A stretch of DNA of 6,394 nucleotides, taken from positions 1 to 6,394 of the forward strand of contig CALHVH010000088.1 in the NCBI GenBank assembly GCA_938039225.1, given 5' to 3'. The position numbers and the translations under genes are program-made. The notes under the pieces were generated by a model. That model had not been told where the DNA came from. It saw nothing but the letters and a program-made list of their open reading frames with translations, and ran no database searches. This DNA comes from an uncultured Gammaproteobacteria bacterium (GTDB taxonomy: Bacteria > Pseudomonadota > Gammaproteobacteria > Steroidobacterales > JABDMI01). Positions 5,106 through 6,394 of the stretch are shown piece by piece; position 1 is the stretch's first letter; each line of letters opens with the position of its first letter.

Positions 5106-6394
5106 ATGACGAAACAAATAAAAACAATAATTGGAATTTTTTGCTTATTATTAACAATACCTCATTATGCTGCTACTTCACATGAATACCTATTAAAATT
5201 CGACCCCGGCCTATCAAAGGTTGAAGTAACGATAAACCTTGCTCATCGAGAAAGAACTCTAAAGGCTGCAAATACTAACTCAGGTTTTTTTCTTCAGGAA
5301 GCTAAAGACTGCCAAAGCAAAGAAAGTATTAGCTATCAAGATAAACGTTTACTCTTAAAACCGGAAAACCTCTGTATTAACTATTCCATTCGTTTACAGC
5401 AAATCAATGAAGCTAGGTTTCGTAAGGTAAAAAACAAACTCATCGTTAGTCGTCCCAGCGAATGGTTGTTTTTACCGAGAATCAGATCGGATGAAAAGAT
5501 AGTTGTACACGTTGAGTATCCCGACGCACTTGAATTCTCAGTACCCTGGGAACCTAGTCCATCCTCAGAAAAGACCTTTTACATTAAGGCTTCACCTAAT
5601 AGCGGTTCAGGTTTACTGATTTATGGTGAATTTGTTTCAGAAAAGATAAAACACCAAGGTACAGAATTACGAGTAGCCTACTTACCTGGCAAGCCTGTGG
5701 ACAAAAACATGATTAGTACCTGGTTAAAGAACACCGTTGATAATGTCAGTCTATCCTATGGCCAATTTCCACACCCAAACCCACAAATAATTATCATTCC
5801 CTCATCCAAAAGCTGGTCAAGACAAAGATCACCAGTACCATTTGGTCGAGTAGTTAGAGATTACGGTGAAAGTGTGCACTTTTTTATAGATGAACGTCAA
5901 TCACTGAGTCAATTTAATAAAGATTGGACGGCAACGCATGAATTCGGTCACTTATTATTGCCTTATATTAGTTGGAGAAATCGCTGGCTCTCTGAGGGTT
6001 TTGCGAGCTACTATCAAAATATTTTAATGGCGAGAGCTGGAAATTACACAGAACAATACGCCTGGCAGAAATTATACGATGGCTTTATGCGTGGTAAGAA
6101 ATCGTCTCCTGAATTATCACCAAACGTTGCTGCACGAGATAACTGGACAGGTGGAAGCAATATGAAAGTTTATTGGAGTGGCGCTGCGCTCTTTTTTATT
6201 GCTGATGTACAACTTCGTCAACAAAGTAATAATACTAAGAGTCTAGATACTACCTTAATGGCATTAAAAGACTGCTGCTTGCCTTCAACTAAGTCTTGGA
6301 CAGGTTCGCAAATCATGCGGCAACTAGACAGCTTAAGTGATTCAAGCATATTTAGCGACTTGTACGATGATTACGCTAATAATTCTGAATTTCC
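5106..6394 (+). CDS. Secreted gluzincin-type zinc metallopeptidase, 3' end missing
   Basis: 429 codons are visible with no stop before the window edge. ATG at 5106 is the first possible start, since an in-frame TGA lies at 5091-5093; no clear SD is seen. Residues 1-23 form a signal peptide: K3 and K6, hydrophobic IIGIFCLLLTIP, likely cleavage after YAA. C13 does not fit a lipobox. Residues about 24-200 look like a beta-rich N-terminal domain with two Cys (C69, C90) that could pair. The catalytic domain has HEFGH (278-282), zinc ligands H278 and H282 with base E279, then WLSEGFASYY giving the third ligand E297, and YWSGAALF (356-363), like the Y-x-x-G-A segment of M1/M61 enzymes. The spacing is HExxH-x14-E, shorter than the x18 of classical M1 aminopeptidases, closer to the broad peptidase MA-like group. 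Expected location is periplasm or outside. Substrate unknown. Confidence 0.85.
   Translation, partial: MTKQIKTIIGIFCLLLTIPHYAATSHEYLLKFDPGLSKVEVTINLAHRERTLKAANTNSGFFLQEAKDCQSKESISYQDKRLLLKPENLCINYSIRLQQINEARFRKVKNKLIVSRPSEWLFLPRIRSDEKIVVHVEYPDALEFSVPWEPSPSSEKTFYIKASPNSGSGLLIYGEFVSEKIKHQGTELRVAYLPGKPVDKNMISTWLKNTVDNVSLSYGQFPHPNPQIIIIPSSKSWSRQRSPVPFGRVVRDYGESVHFFIDERQSLSQFNKDWTATHEFGHLLLPYISWRNRWLSEGFASYYQNILMARAGNYTEQYAWQKLYDGFMRGKKSSPELSPNVAARDNWTGGSNMKVYWSGAALFFIADVQLRQQSNNTKSLDTTLMALKDCCLPSTKSWTGSQIMRQLDSLSDSSIFSDLYDDYANNSEF

Noticed and set aside
5127..5147. Lipoprotein signal in the metallopeptidase (C13)
   Set aside because: The residues before C13 are Gly-Ile-Phe, which do not fit a lipobox, and the Cys lies inside the hydrophobic core; a standard signal peptide fits better.

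Overview
The window reads as an ordinary chromosomal segment of a moderately AT-rich Gammaproteobacterium, probably marine or environmental. This is inferred from the protein families (isovaleryl-CoA dehydrogenase, TesB, Bcr/CflA transporter, a can-like beta carbonic anhydrase) and from codon use; GC was not computed. I see no rRNA, tRNA, CRISPR array, insertion sequence or phage gene. Seven protein-coding genes fill almost all of it, and the first and last are cut by the window edges.

Left block, + strand (1-3106): the C-terminal four fifths of an isovaleryl-CoA dehydrogenase (leucine breakdown), then a complete TesB-type acyl-CoA thioesterase after 44 nt, then a Bcr/CflA-type MFS exporter after 65 nt. 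The first two share acyl-CoA substrates. The spacing would allow one transcript, but a TATAAT box sits in the gap before tesB and none of the three genes has a clear ribosome binding site in view.

Middle block, - strand (3109-4947), read right to left: beta carbonic anhydrase, then a small DUF442/TIGR01244 protein with a rhodanese/phosphatase-like Cys loop, then a TetR-family regulator. Gaps are 53 and 94 nt, so a shared transcript is possible. The regulator starts with TTG and ends tail to tail with the transporter, only 2 nt apart.

Right block, + strand (5106 to the edge): a secreted zinc metallopeptidase of the gluzincin type, divergent from the carbonic anhydrase across a 158-nt promoter region. 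It has a signal peptide, an HEFGH motif and a downstream WLSEG glutamate, and it runs off the window after 429 codons with no stop.

No clearly new multi-gene system is visible. The points most worth a second look are the compact zinc site of the peptidase, the CRSGTRC loop of the DUF442 protein, and the unclear start of the transporter.
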